NCBI RefSeq assembly: GCF_900105115.1
Contig: NZ_FNRV01000001.1
Span: 5,331,001 to 5,395,000, forward strand
Direction of reading: 5' to 3'
Length of the DNA stretch: 64,000 nucleotides
From: Pseudomonas mohnii
GTDB lineage: Bacteria > Pseudomonadota > Gammaproteobacteria > Pseudomonadales > Pseudomonadaceae
Part shown: positions 1 to 8,393 of the stretch, one piece after another
Numbering within the stretch: the stretch's first letter is position 1
Layout of the letters: each line of letters starts with the position of its first letter
Translations under genes and position numbers: made by a program
The notes under the pieces: model-generated
What the model saw: the letters and a program-made list of their open reading frames with translations, nothing else
Database searches by the model: none
Told to the model about the DNA's origin: nothing

Positions 1-1
1 C

Positions 2-340
2 CTGAACTGGGCCGGCTTCTATCTCAATCGCAATGAAGAGCTGGTGCTGGGCCCGTTTCAGGGGCAGATCGCTTGCGTGCGGATCCCGTTCGGCCGCGGC
101 GTTTGCGGAACAGCGGCAGCGACCTTGCAGAGTCAACGGGTCGAAGACGTGCATGCGTTTGCAGGGCATATCGCCTGTGACAGCGCATCGAACAGCGAAC
201 TGGTCGTGCCGCTGGTCAAGGACGGTCGTTTGATCGGCGTACTGGACCTCGACAGCCCGAAACTGGCGCGTTTCACCGCAGAGGATCAGGCCGGCATCGA
301 GCAACTGGCAGCGATTTTCCTGCGCCTGACCGATTGCTGA
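2..340 (+). CDS. msrC: Free methionine-(R)-sulfoxide reductase, GAF-domain type (5' partial)
   Basis: This is the last 112 residues of a GAF-fold enzyme that reduces free methionine-(R)-sulfoxide in the cytoplasm using thioredoxin; the start lies outside the window. The readable part opens with NWAGFYL and has the three cysteines typical of fRMsr enzymes: GQIACVRIP, GRGVCGTA and GHIACDS. These correspond to the catalytic and resolving cysteines of E. coli fRMsr. The SNSELVVPL and GVLDLDSP stretches are also family hallmarks. The stop codon directly abuts the stop of the convergent HD-GYP gene, leaving no room for a separate terminator. Confidence 0.88.
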   Translation: MNWAGFYLNRNEELVLGPFQGQIACVRIPFGRGVCGTAAATLQSQRVEDVHAFAGHIACDSASNSELVVPLVKDGRLIGVLDLDSPKLARFTAEDQAGIEQLAAIFLRLTDC

Positions 341-3286
341 TCAAACCCGCAAGCCTGCCTTGATCAGCAGGCTTGACGCATCGACCGCATCGATTTGCCG
401 TGGGTTAAGAAAACGCTCGGCGTACCGCAGATAGATGTGGTCGTTGATGAACAACCCGAATAATTCCGGATCGAGGTGAGCGTCCCGGCACATGTTGGCC
501 ATGATGCCCAGCGCTTCGCTCAGGGATTTGGCTTTCTTGTAGGGGCGGTCGGCAGCGGTCAGCGCCTCGAAAATATCGGCAATCGCCATCATCCGCGCCG
601 GCAGGCTCATGTCTTCGCGCTTCAAGCGTTTGGGATAACCGGTGCCGTCCATTTTTTCATGATGGCCTCCGGCGATTTCCGGAACGTTGCGCAGGTGGCC
701 GGGGAAGGGCAGGTGGTTGAGCATCAGGATCGTCTGCACCATGTGATGATTGATGATGTAGCGCTCTTCGTTCGTCAGGGTGCCTCGGGTAATGCTCAGG
801 TTGTAGAGCTCGCCGCGATTGTATTTGTAGCGCGGCACATCGAGCTTGAATCCCAAGGGATTGTCCGGGCCAATGAGTTCGGCGTCGATGCGTTCGAACA
901 AATGCTCGGGTTTGTCCGCCAGCAGCGGCTCGCTGACCGGCAATGTCGGTGCCGGGGTGCGTTCCTGCCGCCGGTTCTCTTCCCAGGAAACGCCCAACCG
1001 GTCATCCAGGGTTCGGGTCCAGGTGCGTTGTCCAATGCTGCGTAGTCGTTGCAGGTCGGCTTCTGCCATCGCTTCACCGCCAAGGTTGCACCGGGCAATA
1101 AAGGCGAAATCATCATCGAGCGCCGTCAGCGTGGCATCGCGCAATAGCGACAGGTCTTGCTCGTCCCCCCCCATTGCAACGGCTTGCCAATAGCGGACCC
1201 AGGCATCACGCTTGAGCACTTCGAAACGGGTGCGGATTTCGTGGATGCGGTCGTTCAACGTTTCCAGTTTCGTGGCTTTATCGACGACGTATTCAGGTGT
1301 GGTGACCTTGCCACAGTCATGCAACCAGGCTGCAATGTGCAGCGCCTCCCATTCATCCTCGGTGGGGCGATAACCGCTGAAGGCTGGATCCTGACTGGCC
1401 GCGGCAGCCTGGGCAATCATCAGTGCCAGGGCCGGTACTCGCTGGCAATGCCCTCCGGTGTAGGGGCTTTTGGCGTCAATCGCGCCGGCTAGCAGTTTAA
1501 TGAAGGCATCCAGCAGGTTTTTTTGTCGGGCTTGCAGGCGCTGGCTTTCAATACTCACGGCTGCCGCACCGGACACTGCCTGCAGAAACGCGATACGGTC
1601 GGGCCGGAGTTTTTCCAAGTCACTCTGGTTACCGCTGTCGGCCAATAAAAACACCAGCAGGCCCACGGTTTCGTTATGACGATTGTGCAAGCGGATACCG
1701 ATCAGATGAACCCGAGGGCAAGCCAGTGCGAGCAACACTTTTTGCAAATCCCCCGCCTGTTCGAAGCCGAAATGGCTGACGACATTGTCGGCGGTCGAAA
1801 GCTGTTGCATCCAGGCTGGAGTTTTCGGGTCTTGAAGATCATGCCCGTGGATATCGAATGACGACAGCGTTTCAGCGGTGTCATTGATGACCAGACCCTG
1901 GGGCTCCATGCGATCACCGTCTCCTTCGCGCAGGTAAATCAGACCGGCCTGGGCCTGGCCGATTTTCACGGTTTCAAATAACACCCGCTCCATCAGCGGC
2001 GCAAAACGGGTCTCGGCGCTCAGGCTGTCGGTGATCTGGAAGAAGCTTGCCAGCGTTTCTTTCATGCGCGCCATCGACACGCTCAGTTGATCGACTTCCA
2101 GCACCGGGGAGCGACGGGAAACCGGGAAATTGAAGTCGAAGCTGCGAATCGCATCCGCTTCCTGTACCAACGCGCGCAGGGGTTTGACCAACACCCTCGA
2201 CGTCAGCCAACCCAGAGGAACGCACAACAGTAGTGTCGCCAGAGTAATCAGCGCACCTTGCCAGCGCATGCGGTAGGCATCGGTCAGCAATTCGTCTTCC
2301 GGCACCAGCAGTGCCAACTGCAGACCTTGGGGACCGCCTTCCTGCATGTTGCTGCGGGCCACGATCCATTGGCGACCGCCGACATTCAAACGATTGCCCG
2401 CGGGGGGGCTGTTGAGCAGAGCGCCGAGGCTGGGGCTCAGGTCGGCGGCCTTGATCAGACGCGCCGTTTGGTCGTCGACGATCAGACGACTGCTGTCGGG
2501 ATACGCGATGGCATTGCCTTGGGCATCGAACAGCACGATCTCGGTGGCGGGCGTCACTACATGTTTGGCCAGGGTGGCGCTGAGTTCCTCCAGGGTCAGG
2601 TCGGCGCCCATCACGGCATGGTCGCCGCTGCGCAGGGCCAGCGTGGTGCCGACGTTGTGGGTAGAGAAAAAAACATAGGGTTCGGTGGTGATCTGGGTGC
2701 TGTCGCGGCTGGCGCTGGAAAACCAGGCGCGGCTACGTGGGTCGTAGGTGTCGACGGGGTCTTCGTGACGACCGATGAAGGTCAGGTCCTGATCGAAAAA
2801 CAACGATTGGGAATGAGCCTGACCGCGGGTGTCTCTCTCGATGCTCCACACTTGGTAAGCCGCTGCTTCCGGGGCGTTGAGCAGCGTTTTCAGCTGAGGG
2901 GCGCGCAGCGGGCGAACCATGAAAAAATCACCATTGCCATAGCCCAGATACAGGGATGCCAGATCCGGGTTATCCCGCAGCGACTGACTGAAGGGTTTGA
3001 GCAGCGCCAGGCGTTGCTGAAGGTCGGAACCTTGCACGGCGGGGTTGAGCACCAACAAGCTGAGCAGATGGCGAATCGGCTCGTAGGTAGCCTGCAGATC
3101 CAGGCGGACATCCTGCTCGATGCGATTGAAGAGCTTTTCGCTGCTGGAAAGAATGATCTGCGTGGTTTGACGGTAATTGAAAATGCCCAACACCACCCCG
3201 GTCAGCAACAACAGCAGGGTGAACATCACACTGATATGAACGTGCAGGGGAAACCGCCGTTGATCCGGGCGCAGTGGGTTGGGCAT
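341..3286 (-). CDS. Membrane HD-GYP cyclic-di-GMP phosphodiesterase with periplasmic sensor
   Basis: This is a 981-residue inner-membrane protein predicted to hydrolyse cyclic-di-GMP. In order it has a transmembrane segment near residues 15-35, a large periplasmic dCache-like domain to about 355, a second transmembrane helix, a HAMP linker, a GAF-like region (about 445-600) and a C-terminal HD-GYP domain. The HD motif (AAWLHDCGK) and the GYP motif (GGHHEKMDGTGYPKR) are intact, so activity is expected. About 150 extra residues separate the two motifs, longer than in minimal HD-GYP domains. The ATG at 3286 is preceded by GGAGTGAACTGC; an in-frame upstream start (3328) has no such site. The gene follows the rocS2-like kinase by 48 bases on the same strand and is probably co-transcribed with it. 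Confidence 0.88.
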   Translation of the reverse strand: MPNPLRPDQRRFPLHVHISVMFTLLLLLTGVVLGIFNYRQTTQIILSSSEKLFNRIEQDVRLDLQATYEPIRHLLSLLVLNPAVQGSDLQQRLALLKPFSQSLRDNPDLASLYLGYGNGDFFMVRPLRAPQLKTLLNAPEAAAYQVWSIERDTRGQAHSQSLFFDQDLTFIGRHEDPVDTYDPRSRAWFSSASRDSTQITTEPYVFFSTHNVGTTLALRSGDHAVMGADLTLEELSATLAKHVVTPATEIVLFDAQGNAIAYPDSSRLIVDDQTARLIKAADLSPSLGALLNSPPAGNRLNVGGRQWIVARSNMQEGGPQGLQLALLVPEDELLTDAYRMRWQGALITLATLLLCVPLGWLTSRVLVKPLRALVQEADAIRSFDFNFPVSRRSPVLEVDQLSVSMARMKETLASFFQITDSLSAETRFAPLMERVLFETVKIGQAQAGLIYLREGDGDRMEPQGLVINDTAETLSSFDIHGHDLQDPKTPAWMQQLSTADNVVSHFGFEQAGDLQKVLLALACPRVHLIGIRLHNRHNETVGLLVFLLADSGNQSDLEKLRPDRIAFLQAVSGAAAVSIESQRLQARQKNLLDAFIKLLAGAIDAKSPYTGGHCQRVPALALMIAQAAAASQDPAFSGYRPTEDEWEALHIAAWLHDCGKVTTPEYVVDKATKLETLNDRIHEIRTRFEVLKRDAWVRYWQAVAMGGDEQDLSLLRDATLTALDDDFAFIARCNLGGEAMAEADLQRLRSIGQRTWTRTLDDRLGVSWEENRRQERTPAPTLPVSEPLLADKPEHLFERIDAELIGPDNPLGFKLDVPRYKYNRGELYNLSITRGTLTNEERYIINHHMVQTILMLNHLPFPGHLRNVPEIAGGHHEKMDGTGYPKRLKREDMSLPARMMAIADIFEALTAADRPYKKAKSLSEALGIMANMCRDAHLDPELFGLFINDHIYLRYAERFLNPRQIDAVDASSLLIKAGLRV

Positions 3287-3334
3287 GCAGTTCACTCCAT
3301 GATGGTTAACGCACTGCTCAGCGTCCAAGCATAG

Positions 3335-6300
3335 TTAAGGCTCTGTGATTTTGCTTCCGTCGTTTTGCCCAATTTGCTGCAGCAATGCCTGGTCCAATTC
3401 GAGCATGGCGCTCTCGATGGCCTTGCAGCATTCGGCCGTCCTGCCTGGCTCGAACAGGCTGCGGCAGGCCGCTTCGAGCGCTTCGCAGGTGTCGATCAAT
3501 CGGGAGGCTTGAACGATTCGGGCGGCACCTTTGATCTTGTGGGCGATATCGAGAAAAACCTGCGGATCCGTGGACCCGGATAACGCCAGCAAGCTTTGTC
3601 GGTCCAGACCATTGCTATTGATCAGTTCGGTCAACAATCGTCGGTTCAGTGCGGGATTGCCTCCCGTCATCAGCTCGAATCCTTGCAGGCTGAAAACGGG
3701 GGCGAGGTCCATGGGCTCCATGCCCTCAACCCATTGACTCAAGGCCGTCAGGGTCAGCGGTTTGAACAGGCAATCGTCCATCCCGGCTTGTTTGCAACGT
3801 TGAATCTCTTCCGGCTGTGCATTGGCCGTAAATCCCAGTACGGTGCACGGGCGTTGTTGCGTTCGGCATTCCTGGCGGCGAATGGCGCGGGCTAGCTCGT
3901 AACCATTCATGACTGGCATGTTGCAATCGGCAATGACCAGATCGAAGGTGCCGGCTTTCCATACCTCGAATCCTGCCTGACCATCCTCAGCGACGCTGAA
4001 TCGATGGCCCAGAAACTCCAGCTGCTGACACATGAGCAGGCGATTGGCCGCGTGATCATCGACTACCAGTACATTCAAGGGAGTTAATGTCGCGGGTGTT
4101 TCTGTTTCAACCATTTTCGGCCCAGGTTCACGTGGCAATGTGGGCAGGTGCAAGGTAATGCCCACTTGAGTGCCCAGCCCCGGCTGACTGCGTAACTGCA
4201 GGCAGCCCCCCATCCTTTCGCACAAACCGCGGCTGATCACCAGGCCAAGCCCGGTGCCGCCCCTGGCGGACTGTCCGGCGTTATCGGCCTGAGCGAAAGG
4301 CTCGAACAGGCGTTGCTGATCCTGTTCGCTGATTCCGATACCGCTGTCCTCGACTTGCAATTGCATTCGTACCTGGCCCGGCTCGGCGGACGGCTGCAGA
4401 TTGACGATAATCCTGACTTGACCGTGCTCGGTAAACTTGATGGCGTTGCTGACCAGGTTGGACAGCACTTGCTTGAAACGCAACGGGTCCAGCAGGACGT
4501 CGATCGGTGGGTTGGCCGGGTTGAACTCCAGCCGCAATTCGAGTCCTTTCTGGTGGGCCAGCCCATCGAAGTTACGTGCTACTGACGCGACGATTTCCTG
4601 CGGATTGACACGCTCCGGGCTCAGGCTCAAGTGCCCCGATTCGATGCGGGCGATGTCGAGAATGTCGCCGATCAATTCCAGCAAGTCTTTTGCCGAGTTG
4701 TACGCCACATCGATGGCTGGACGATCCGGGTGATCCTGTTCGATACGCTTGAGCGTCAATTCGAGCATGCCGATCACTGCATTCATCGGGGTGCGGATCT
4801 CGTGGCTCATGGTGGCCAGGAATGTGCTTTTGGCCCGGTTGGCTTCGTCGGCGCGCTCTTTCGCACAACGCAGATCATCGAACAGTTGCCGCCGTTCGCT
4901 GATGTCGATCCAGCCACCGATGATGCCTTGCACTTCACCGCAAGAGTCACGGTAGGGGAGAATCCAGTGATAGATCGTCAACCGGCGTCCACCGATGTGC
5001 AGTTCACGATCGAGAATCAGGGGTATGCCCTCGGCCACGACGCGCTGATAATCGGCCTGATATTCCCGGGCTTCGAAGGCGTTGCTCATAGTGCCTTGAA
5101 TGACACTTTTGCCAATGACGTCTTCGCGTTTTGCACTGAAGGCTTGCAAGTAGCTGTCATTGCAGCTTTGGAGCAGGCCCTGGCGATCACGTACATAAAT
5201 CGGATGTGGCGTGCCGTTGACCAGTGAACGCATGAATTCGAATTGATCGTTCAATGCACGCTCGGCCGCTTTGCGTTGATTGATCTGGCGCCGCATGTTT
5301 GCGTTCCAGGCCATGGAAATTAACAACAGCACGCCTGCGCCGATGACGATTTGATAGAACACCCGATGATAGGTGCGCCAGGTGCTTTGTGAGGACGCTG
5401 AATAACCACGCCAGCGGCTGTTGATAATCCCCAGTTCCTCCGGCGAGATGCTCAACAGCGCCTTGTTGAGGATGTCATTGAGTTCCTTGGCGTTGCGGCC
5501 GGTGGCCAGAGAGAATGCCGCTTGCTCTGTGCCGATGGTGGTGCTGATTTGGAGGCTGTGCTCGAAGAGCCGCGATGAGATGAAGTAGTTGGCGATCACC
5601 AGAGAGCTCACTGCACCTTCTGCCTGGCCCTCGGCAAGCATTTCCACGGCACTGAACGTGTCCGGCATTTTGATGAGTTTTATCTGCGGGAACTCGGTAC
5701 GCAAAAAATCTATCAGTGGATTGCCTTGGGCGATGGCCACGCGCTTGTCATGAAGCTGCGTAAGATTGGCAGGGCTGTCTGCAGCTTTGCGCGTCAACAG
5801 GACATTGGAGTTTTGCAGATAGGGTCGACTGAAATTCAGCAGCCTTTCCCGTTTTGCGCTGGGCAGCAGTGCGGCGATCAGATCGGCCTGGTTGTCTCTG
5901 ATCCGCTGAATCATGTCGCTGTCGCTTCGGCTGCGCTGGATCTCGAAGCGCAGACCGGTGCGCAGCCTGATGAGTTCAAGCAAGTCGGCGGCAACGCCGC
6001 GGAAGTTGCCGTCACTGTCGAAAAACGTCAGTGGCGCGAGTGCTTCATTGACGACTACGCGGACCACCGGGTGTTGCGCCAGCCAGCGTTCTTCGCCGTA
6101 ACTGAGCTCCAGCTTGTGATCGGTGAGCAGGATGTCGCTGCCGGCGCTCCAACGCTTGGCGATGTTTTCTCGTTCGCTGACAGGGATCGCCATGAGCGTC
6201 GTATTGATGATACCGAGCAGTTCCGGGTTGTTCTTGTGCACCGCAAAACTGAATCCGTGGGCTTCGTGTTTGCCGAAGTTGGCCATGCGGATGTTGTTCA

Positions 6301-6976
6301 GGTAGCCCTTGTTGATCATGTAATGGGTCGAAATGGTATCGCCGAGAAACACGTCCGCCTGGTCGAAGGCTACGGCGTTGATCGCATTCTGATAGGAGGG
6401 ATGGGATGTAATGATCGCCTTCGGGTAGAGGGCCTTGACCTCCTCCAGCGGCAGATAGTGATACACCATGCTCAGGCGCAGACCGGCAAGGCCGTCAGTC
6501 AGTGATCGGGTTTCGCCTTCGCGTGTCACCAGGACCGGTTGGTCCACCGCGTAGGGCATGGACAATACGATGTCGGCATTGCTTGCTTCGAATCCATTGG
6601 CGGTGCCGAGCAAGTCAACCTCGCCGTTTTTGAGTGCTTCGATTGCGGCTCCCCGGGATGAGAAGCGTTGAACCTTGATGGGCAAGCCCGTGGCCTTGCC
6701 GAGTATGCCCGCATAATCGGCAGTGAAGCCTTCATAGTCGTGGCCGCTGAGGGTCAGGTCGAACGGTGGATAATCCGGTGCTGAGGTACCCAGAACCAAT
6801 TCACCTTTGTTCCTGACCCATTGTCGTTGCGATGGATCCAGTTGGACTTCCAGATTTCCGGCCGTCATGCGGCTGAGCAAGACGTAATCCTCACCGTCCT
6901 GCGCCGCGAGCAATGAGGTGCTCAAGCATAAGCCTGCTGTCGTGAGTATCAGAAAATCCTTTAAACGACTGAGCAT
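3335..6976 (-). CDS. rocS2: RocS2/EvgS-type hybrid sensor histidine kinase
   Basis: This is a 1213-residue multidomain phosphorelay kinase of the BvgS/EvgS/RocS class. A signal peptide (LLAAQD near residue 25) is followed by two tandem periplasmic solute-binding (SBP_bac_3) domains, about 40-285 and 290-525. Next come a transmembrane helix near 540, a PAS domain, HisKA (SHEIRTPMNAVIGM), an HATPase domain (GTGLGLVISRGL), a receiver (VIADCNMPVMNGYE) and a C-terminal HPt (DIAHKIKGAAR). All phosphorelay residues are present. The gene begins where the response-regulator gene ends: a GTG start (6988) would overlap its stop, but the ATG at 6976 gives a better signal peptide. The neighbouring dgt and yqjDEK-like genes match the P. 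aeruginosa rocS2-rocA2 locus as I recall it. There the Roc systems control Cup fimbriae; that role here is inferred. Confidence 0.85.
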   Translation of the reverse strand: MLSRLKDFLILTTAGLCLSTSLLAAQDGEDYVLLSRMTAGNLEVQLDPSQRQWVRNKGELVLGTSAPDYPPFDLTLSGHDYEGFTADYAGILGKATGLPIKVQRFSSRGAAIEALKNGEVDLLGTANGFEASNADIVLSMPYAVDQPVLVTREGETRSLTDGLAGLRLSMVYHYLPLEEVKALYPKAIITSHPSYQNAINAVAFDQADVFLGDTISTHYMINKGYLNNIRMANFGKHEAHGFSFAVHKNNPELLGIINTTLMAIPVSERENIAKRWSAGSDILLTDHKLELSYGEERWLAQHPVVRVVVNEALAPLTFFDSDGNFRGVAADLLELIRLRTGLRFEIQRSRSDSDMIQRIRDNQADLIAALLPSAKRERLLNFSRPYLQNSNVLLTRKAADSPANLTQLHDKRVAIAQGNPLIDFLRTEFPQIKLIKMPDTFSAVEMLAEGQAEGAVSSLVIANYFISSRLFEHSLQISTTIGTEQAAFSLATGRNAKELNDILNKALLSISPEELGIINSRWRGYSASSQSTWRTYHRVFYQIVIGAGVLLLISMAWNANMRRQINQRKAAERALNDQFEFMRSLVNGTPHPIYVRDRQGLLQSCNDSYLQAFSAKREDVIGKSVIQGTMSNAFEAREYQADYQRVVAEGIPLILDRELHIGGRRLTIYHWILPYRDSCGEVQGIIGGWIDISERRQLFDDLRCAKERADEANRAKSTFLATMSHEIRTPMNAVIGMLELTLKRIEQDHPDRPAIDVAYNSAKDLLELIGDILDIARIESGHLSLSPERVNPQEIVASVARNFDGLAHQKGLELRLEFNPANPPIDVLLDPLRFKQVLSNLVSNAIKFTEHGQVRIIVNLQPSAEPGQVRMQLQVEDSGIGISEQDQQRLFEPFAQADNAGQSARGGTGLGLVISRGLCERMGGCLQLRSQPGLGTQVGITLHLPTLPREPGPKMVETETPATLTPLNVLVVDDHAANRLLMCQQLEFLGHRFSVAEDGQAGFEVWKAGTFDLVIADCNMPVMNGYELARAIRRQECRTQQRPCTVLGFTANAQPEEIQRCKQAGMDDCLFKPLTLTALSQWVEGMEPMDLAPVFSLQGFELMTGGNPALNRRLLTELINSNGLDRQSLLALSGSTDPQVFLDIAHKIKGAARIVQASRLIDTCEALEAACRSLFEPGRTAECCKAIESAMLELDQALLQQIGQNDGSKITEP

Positions 6977-6984
6977 CCTGTTTC

Positions 6985-7611
6985 TCACACCAAAGCGTTA
7001 CGTTTTGCCATTTCGATAAGTTCAACCAGGGATTTGGCCTTGAGCTTTTGCATGAGACGTTTTTTATAAGTGCTGACAGTTTTGTTGCTCAAAAACATGC
7101 CTTTGGCGATCTCCTTGTTGGTGCGGCCTTGGGCAAAAAGTTGCAATACCATCAGTTCCCTATCATTTACTGACTTGAACAGTTCGAGTTCGGCGTAACG
7201 CGCTTCATCGCCGCGAACCGGGTTGAGCGCTTCACTTGGGAAATAGTTGTAACCTGACAATACTGCTTTAATGGCACTGATCAGTTCGCTCAGGTCTTCC
7301 TGTTTGCAGACATATCCAGAAGCACCGGACTGCATGCAGCGAATACCGAAAAGTGTCGGGCATTGTGCCGTTAATACCAATGTTTTAAGTGGGGTGCTCA
7401 TTGCGTTGAAGCGGGCCAGTACTTCCAGGCCATCCAGCTTGGGAATGCTGATGTCGAGAATGACCAGATCGGGCATGCATTCGCGAACCATCTGCATGGC
7501 GTCGACCCCATTATCAGTTTCGCCAACGACTTCGTAGCCTTCGTGTTCCAGTAGCATACGGACGGCAAGTCGGATGACAGGGTGATCGTCGACAATAAAA
7601 ACGGAGTTCAT
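6985..7611 (-). CDS. rocA2: RocA2/EvgA-type LuxR-family response regulator
   Basis: This is a 208-residue cytoplasmic DNA-binding regulator, the likely output of the adjacent hybrid kinase. The N-terminal receiver starts VFIVDDHPVIRLAVRM and has its phosphoacceptor aspartate in LVILDISIPKLDG. The C-terminal LuxR/NarL helix-turn-helix is visible as ELMVLQLFAQGRTNKEIAKG followed by LSNKTVSTYKKRLMQKL. The ATG at 7611 places the receiver at the usual distance from the N-terminus; a GTG at 7647 would add 12 unrelated residues. Its stop overlaps the possible GTG start of the kinase gene, so the two are translationally coupled. The 212 bases upstream should hold the operon promoter. Confidence 0.87.
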   Translation of the reverse strand: MNSVFIVDDHPVIRLAVRMLLEHEGYEVVGETDNGVDAMQMVRECMPDLVILDISIPKLDGLEVLARFNAMSTPLKTLVLTAQCPTLFGIRCMQSGASGYVCKQEDLSELISAIKAVLSGYNYFPSEALNPVRGDEARYAELELFKSVNDRELMVLQLFAQGRTNKEIAKGMFLSNKTVSTYKKRLMQKLKAKSLVELIEMAKRNALV

Positions 7612-7823
7612 AATAAAATTCCATGCAAGCTCAAATAAAGCGCGCACCTTAGCTCAGATAGTTGAGGTGACGTATGAACTGAGGTAGTCGTAGCACCATT
7701 ATAGGAATGTTCCTACATGCAAAAAGGAATGGGCCTACGTGTCAACTAGGTTTTTTATAAGGATCAATAAACGTTGTTGAGGTTTAGTTGTAATATTCGG
7801 CGCTGGTTTTTTTGGATTTTTTG

Positions 7824-8213
7824 TTATGGGATCAGGGTCAATAATTTTCTGAATTCGTATTGTTTCAAAGGCTTGATCAAGTAGCCCAGCAACGGGAGTC
7901 CATGGGTGTTTGCCATGTGTTTAAGTTGGTCCAGTTCAGCGGGTGTCAGGCTACTTAGAAGTATTGCCTGTTTTATCATCCCTCGATGACTGGCAAATTT
8001 GACCAGATCAAGGCCGCAGAGATCGGGAAGGCACTGGTCGCACAAAAGAATATCGAACGGTTGTGTGGCGGTGAGCATTAGTTGCAATGCACCTTGGGCA
8101 CAGTCAGTGGTGGTGAGCTGGGTGAAGCCGTAACTCTCGAGCAGGTACTGAGTGGCTCTGAGCTGAAACGGGTGATCTTCCACCAACAAGATGCGCAGAT
8201 TGTCTTTGATCAT
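7824..8213 (-). CDS. Receiver-only response regulator, RocR-like
   Basis: This is a 129-residue single receiver domain with no output domain. The acidic pocket (LLVEDHPFQ), phosphoacceptor (DILLCDQCLPDLCG), switch threonine/serine region (AILLSSLTP) and lysine (YLIKPL) are all present. Spacing and wording resemble the receiver half of RocR, the receiver-EAL phosphodiesterase that antagonises RocA, but the EAL half is absent. I infer a phosphate sink or competitor for the nearby RocS2-like HPt domain. The start is uncertain: ATG at 8213 is chosen, with GTG (8222) and TTG (8240) in frame upstream. No strong ribosome-binding site is seen for any of them. Confidence 0.75.
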   Translation of the reverse strand: MIKDNLRILLVEDHPFQLRATQYLLESYGFTQLTTTDCAQGALQLMLTATQPFDILLCDQCLPDLCGLDLVKFASHRGMIKQAILLSSLTPAELDQLKHMANTHGLPLLGYLIKPLKQYEFRKLLTLIP

Positions 8214-8344
8214 ATTATTCACGCTTTTTCTATCGAACAAAGTAGGCGTGATTGTTCCGTGGGAAACGCGGATAAATCGATCAGTTCACTCGACAGGAGC
8301 TGTAGGGGATTTCCGCGAACCTTGAGCGCACTTGCAGTTTTCGG

Positions 8345-8385
8345 GGGACATCAGCCATTAAGGGGGGCGTAATGGCTGATGTCCC
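8345..8385. repeat. 16-bp perfect hairpin between dgt and the receiver gene
   Basis: GGGACATCAGCCATTA (8345-8360) is followed after nine bases by its exact reverse complement (8370-8385). It lies nine bases beyond the dgt stop codon, on the 3' side of that leftward gene. It probably ends or stabilises the dgt transcript. No long T tract follows the stem on the minus strand (it continues CCGAAAA), so it is not a canonical intrinsic terminator. Confidence 0.7.
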
Positions 8386-8393
8386 TGTTCCTG

